The notes below the pieces were generated by a model. The model was not told the origin of the DNA. It was given only the letters and a program-made list of their open reading frames with translations, and ran no database searches. A stretch of DNA of 64,000 nucleotides from Salinispora pacifica CNR114 (GTDB lineage Bacteria; Actinomycetota; Actinomycetes; Mycobacteriales; Micromonosporaceae): positions 248,001-312,000 of the forward strand of contig NZ_AZWO01000001.1 in the NCBI RefSeq assembly GCF_000514775.1. Direction: 5' to 3'. The first letter of the stretch is position 1. Each line of letters opens with the position of its first letter. A program made the position numbers and the translations under genes. Positions 62,729-64,000 of the stretch are shown one piece after another.

Positions 62729-62953
62729 TCAGTCCTCGGTCCGGTCAGAGTCGGTGTCCGAGCCGCCCTGGTTGTCTCGGTTTGCCGTGTTCGTGGACGT
62801 GGCACCGGTGGAATGCCTCAACGCCGGCACACTCACCCCGCCCTCGGTTACCATGCTGATCTGTCGATCTGCATCGAACTGAATGACGGAGAAGTCCACC
62901 GGCACCGGCACGACGTCAACTGCCTGCCGCGCCCCGAACGCTACTACTGCCAT
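62729..62953 (-). CDS. Graspetide (ATP-grasp-modified RiPP) precursor peptide
   Basis: 74-aa peptide. The leader PVPVDFSVIQFDADRQISMV (16-35) matches the beta-strand pattern conserved in ATP-grasp RiPP precursors; VPALRHSTG (42-50) marks the leader-core boundary. The core has hydroxyl residues S48, T49, T52, S53, T54, T56, a turn with D60-N61-Q62-G63-G64, and acids D66, D68, D70, E73, D74, a layout for side-chain esters. ATG at 62953 follows AAGGAAGGGAAAGG; an upstream ATG at 63028 would add 25 residues. First gene of the modification operon. Confidence 0.88.
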   Translation of the reverse strand: MAVVAFGARQAVDVVPVPVDFSVIQFDADRQISMVTEGGVSVPALRHSTGATSTNTANRDNQGGSDTDSDRTED

Positions 62954-63102
62954 TGCCTTTCCCTTCCTTGTGAATGTGAGAATATGGATAGTGGGTCGGA
63001 ACACGCCGTTGCGGTCCTCCCCATTCAATCCCTCATTTAGCTTTCCATGGAGTTAATGGATGTCGCGTCTTACGCGAATCCGGCGAACGGTGCTTGCACT
63101 CC
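62954..63102 (-). promoter_or_regulatory. AT-rich upstream region of the precursor gene
   Basis: This 149-bp gap separates the GNAT stop from the precursor start. The minus strand has CCATATTCTCACATTC shortly before the ribosome-binding site, which could be a -10 region; no -35 is clear. It may be the promoter of precursor, ligase and methyltransferase. Confidence 0.4.
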
Positions 63103-63771
63103 CTAGCGGCGCGGAAACCCATCTGCTAGCCGTGCCCGCCTGTCGCCGGCCGGGAACGGGGAACGGCCGGTGGTAGTCCGCGTTCCGCGCCACATGCGCC
63201 AGATCGGAATGTCGTCGCCGGGCAGGAGCAGTGGGGGGCCGGCGACGTAGCCGAGCCGCCGGTAGAGGTCCCGGTTGCGGGTGTTGGTGGCCTCAAGATA
63301 GGCCGGTAGGTCGCGGTCATCGAGCCGCCGGTGGTAGTGGCTCAACAGGGCCGCGCCGAGGCCCTGGTTCTGCCGTTCGGGCCGGACAGCCACATACGCC
63401 AGGTAGTGATGGGGGGTCTGGGGGTGAAAGGTGTCGAACATGGATTCCAGCAACCAAAACCTGGGGGCACAGGAGCCGGCAAGGCGTTCGAGCGTTGGCT
63501 GACGCTCGGCTGGCATCCCCTTTGACGGCTCCAGGCGGGGGTACCAGATCGCGACGGCGGACAGGTCTGCCGTGGTGTCGACGTGGCCGTGCGCCAGGCC
63601 GTGGTCAACGGCGTCCGTGAAATATCGGTGATAGACCGCGTGCCGGGCACCGGTGTCAGGGACCAGCCAGCAGGCGACTGGTCCTTCGTGGAATGCCGCT
63701 GCGAGGACGGCGATCAGCTCTTCTGCGTCGTCGATCGTCGCCGGACGGACGGTGGTGTTGGTGTTGGCCAT
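63103..63771 (-). CDS. GNAT-family acetyltransferase in the RiPP region
   Basis: 222-aa acetyltransferase. TTVRPATIDDAEELIAVLAA opens the fold; motif A is YLAYVAVRPERQNQGLGAAL near 130-149, followed by LPAYLEATNTRNRDLYRRLG. It resembles the TRI101/puromycin-acetyltransferase-like subgroup in its EGPVACWLVPD segment. Same strand as the precursor, 149 bp upstream. Could be self-resistance, tailoring, or unrelated; not decided by sequence. Confidence 0.83.
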   Translation of the reverse strand: MANTNTTVRPATIDDAEELIAVLAAAFHEGPVACWLVPDTGARHAVYHRYFTDAVDHGLAHGHVDTTADLSAVAIWYPRLEPSKGMPAERQPTLERLAGSCAPRFWLLESMFDTFHPQTPHHYLAYVAVRPERQNQGLGAALLSHYHRRLDDRDLPAYLEATNTRNRDLYRRLGYVAGPPLLLPGDDIPIWRMWRGTRTTTGRSPFPAGDRRARLADGFPRR

Positions 63772-63785
63772 GGTCGCCTCCGTGG

Positions 63786-64000
63786 TCAGGCGGGCTGGCG
63801 GACGGGGGTGTGCTCGTCATGCGAGGCGTTGAGGCTGTTCGCGCCCATTCCGACCGTGAGGTAGGCGGATCGGTTGGTGGCGCGCAGAATCAGTGCCCAC
63901 ACCACGCCGACGACCGCGACGGCGACGTAGGCACTGGGGAAAATCCACCGCAGCGGCGAGTGCGCGTCGACGCCGAGTAGCGTGTCGAACTCACGCAGCG
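63786..64000 (-). CDS. Membrane protein, C-terminal part (continues past window end)
   Basis: The minus strand is open from the window edge to TGA at 63786, giving about 71 residues: an amphipathic start (LREFDTLLGVDAHSPLRW), one hydrophobic helix (IFPSAYVAVAVVGVVWALIL), and a soluble tail ending DEHTPVRQPA. Its stop is 14 bp before the GNAT start, so the two are likely cotranscribed. Family not recognised from this fragment. Confidence 0.65.
   Translation of the reverse strand, partial: LREFDTLLGVDAHSPLRWIFPSAYVAVAVVGVVWALILRATNRSAYLTVGMGANSLNASHDEHTPVRQPA

Overview
The window is high-GC actinobacterial DNA with GTG/TTG starts, many 4-nt stop/start overlaps and strong GC3 bias. Gene content (mycothiol-type SigR/RsrA, WhiB1, a Kgd-type 2-oxoglutarate enzyme, NiSOD/SodX, an Erm closest in memory to the Micromonospora MyrB/ErmW type) points to Micromonosporaceae, probably Salinispora or Micromonospora; the genus is inference.

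Positions 1-17.7 kb are core chromosome. SigR (5' cut by the window edge), its zinc anti-sigma factor, the tiny ribosomal protein bL37, the biotinylated protein, the PdtaS-type histidine kinase, WhiB1 and a lipid-kinase-like protein keep the gene neighbourhood known from Mycobacterium tuberculosis sigH-whiB1. Inserted among them are a TetR/MFS efflux pair, a TPR protein, a SIS-domain protein, a GT-C membrane glycosyltransferase and an assimilatory sulfur operon (siroheme reductase, zinc ribbon, CysH, CbiX-like chelatase) with 4-nt overlaps and a leader peptide of the actinobacterial RRHVD type upstream. A divergent sodN/sodX pair follows.

Positions 17.8-44.8 kb hold central metabolism (malic enzyme, pta-ackA, kgd), an ABC exporter, an OmpR-type two-component system next to an HtrA-like protease, a patatin, CutA, a fatty-acid desaturase, an FHA protein, the ddaH-rocD arginine/ornithine pair, a CoA-disulfide-reductase-like flavoprotein and a secreted GH16-CBM6 glucanase behind a 16-bp perfect palindrome.

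Positions 44.9-54.4 kb carry a FabG-like reductase, two small membrane proteins, a Gfo/Idh oxidoreductase, an erm gene with what looks like a leaderless leader peptide and alternative RNA hairpins over its ribosome-binding site, a DUF2795 protein, an erythromycin-esterase-like protein, an MMPL exporter with its TetR regulator and palindrome, and a stand-alone LigD-type polymerase.

Positions 54.4-59.9 kb are accessory and decaying: an alpha/beta-hydrolase tail, a secreted aerolysin/ETX-MTX2-like pore-former, a truncated unknown gene, a phosphoglycerate-mutase pseudogene with an in-frame TAG, an ECF41-like sigma factor with a flavodoxin-like partner, and remnants of an IS1380 transposase and a large serine recombinase. 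A 52-nt 3' piece of tRNA-Arg(CCG) at 59861-59912 looks like an attachment-site scar, with the mobile element to its right.

Inside that presumed island (59.9 kb to the window end) is the most interesting locus: a RiPP cluster on the minus strand made of a 74-aa precursor with a Thr/Ser-rich then Asp/Glu-rich tail, an MvdC/MvdD-like ATP-grasp ligase and a PIMT-like methyltransferase. This is a graspetide system of the fuscimiditide (ester plus aspartimide) type, preceded by a GNAT gene and a membrane protein and followed by a 35-aa membrane peptide gene.
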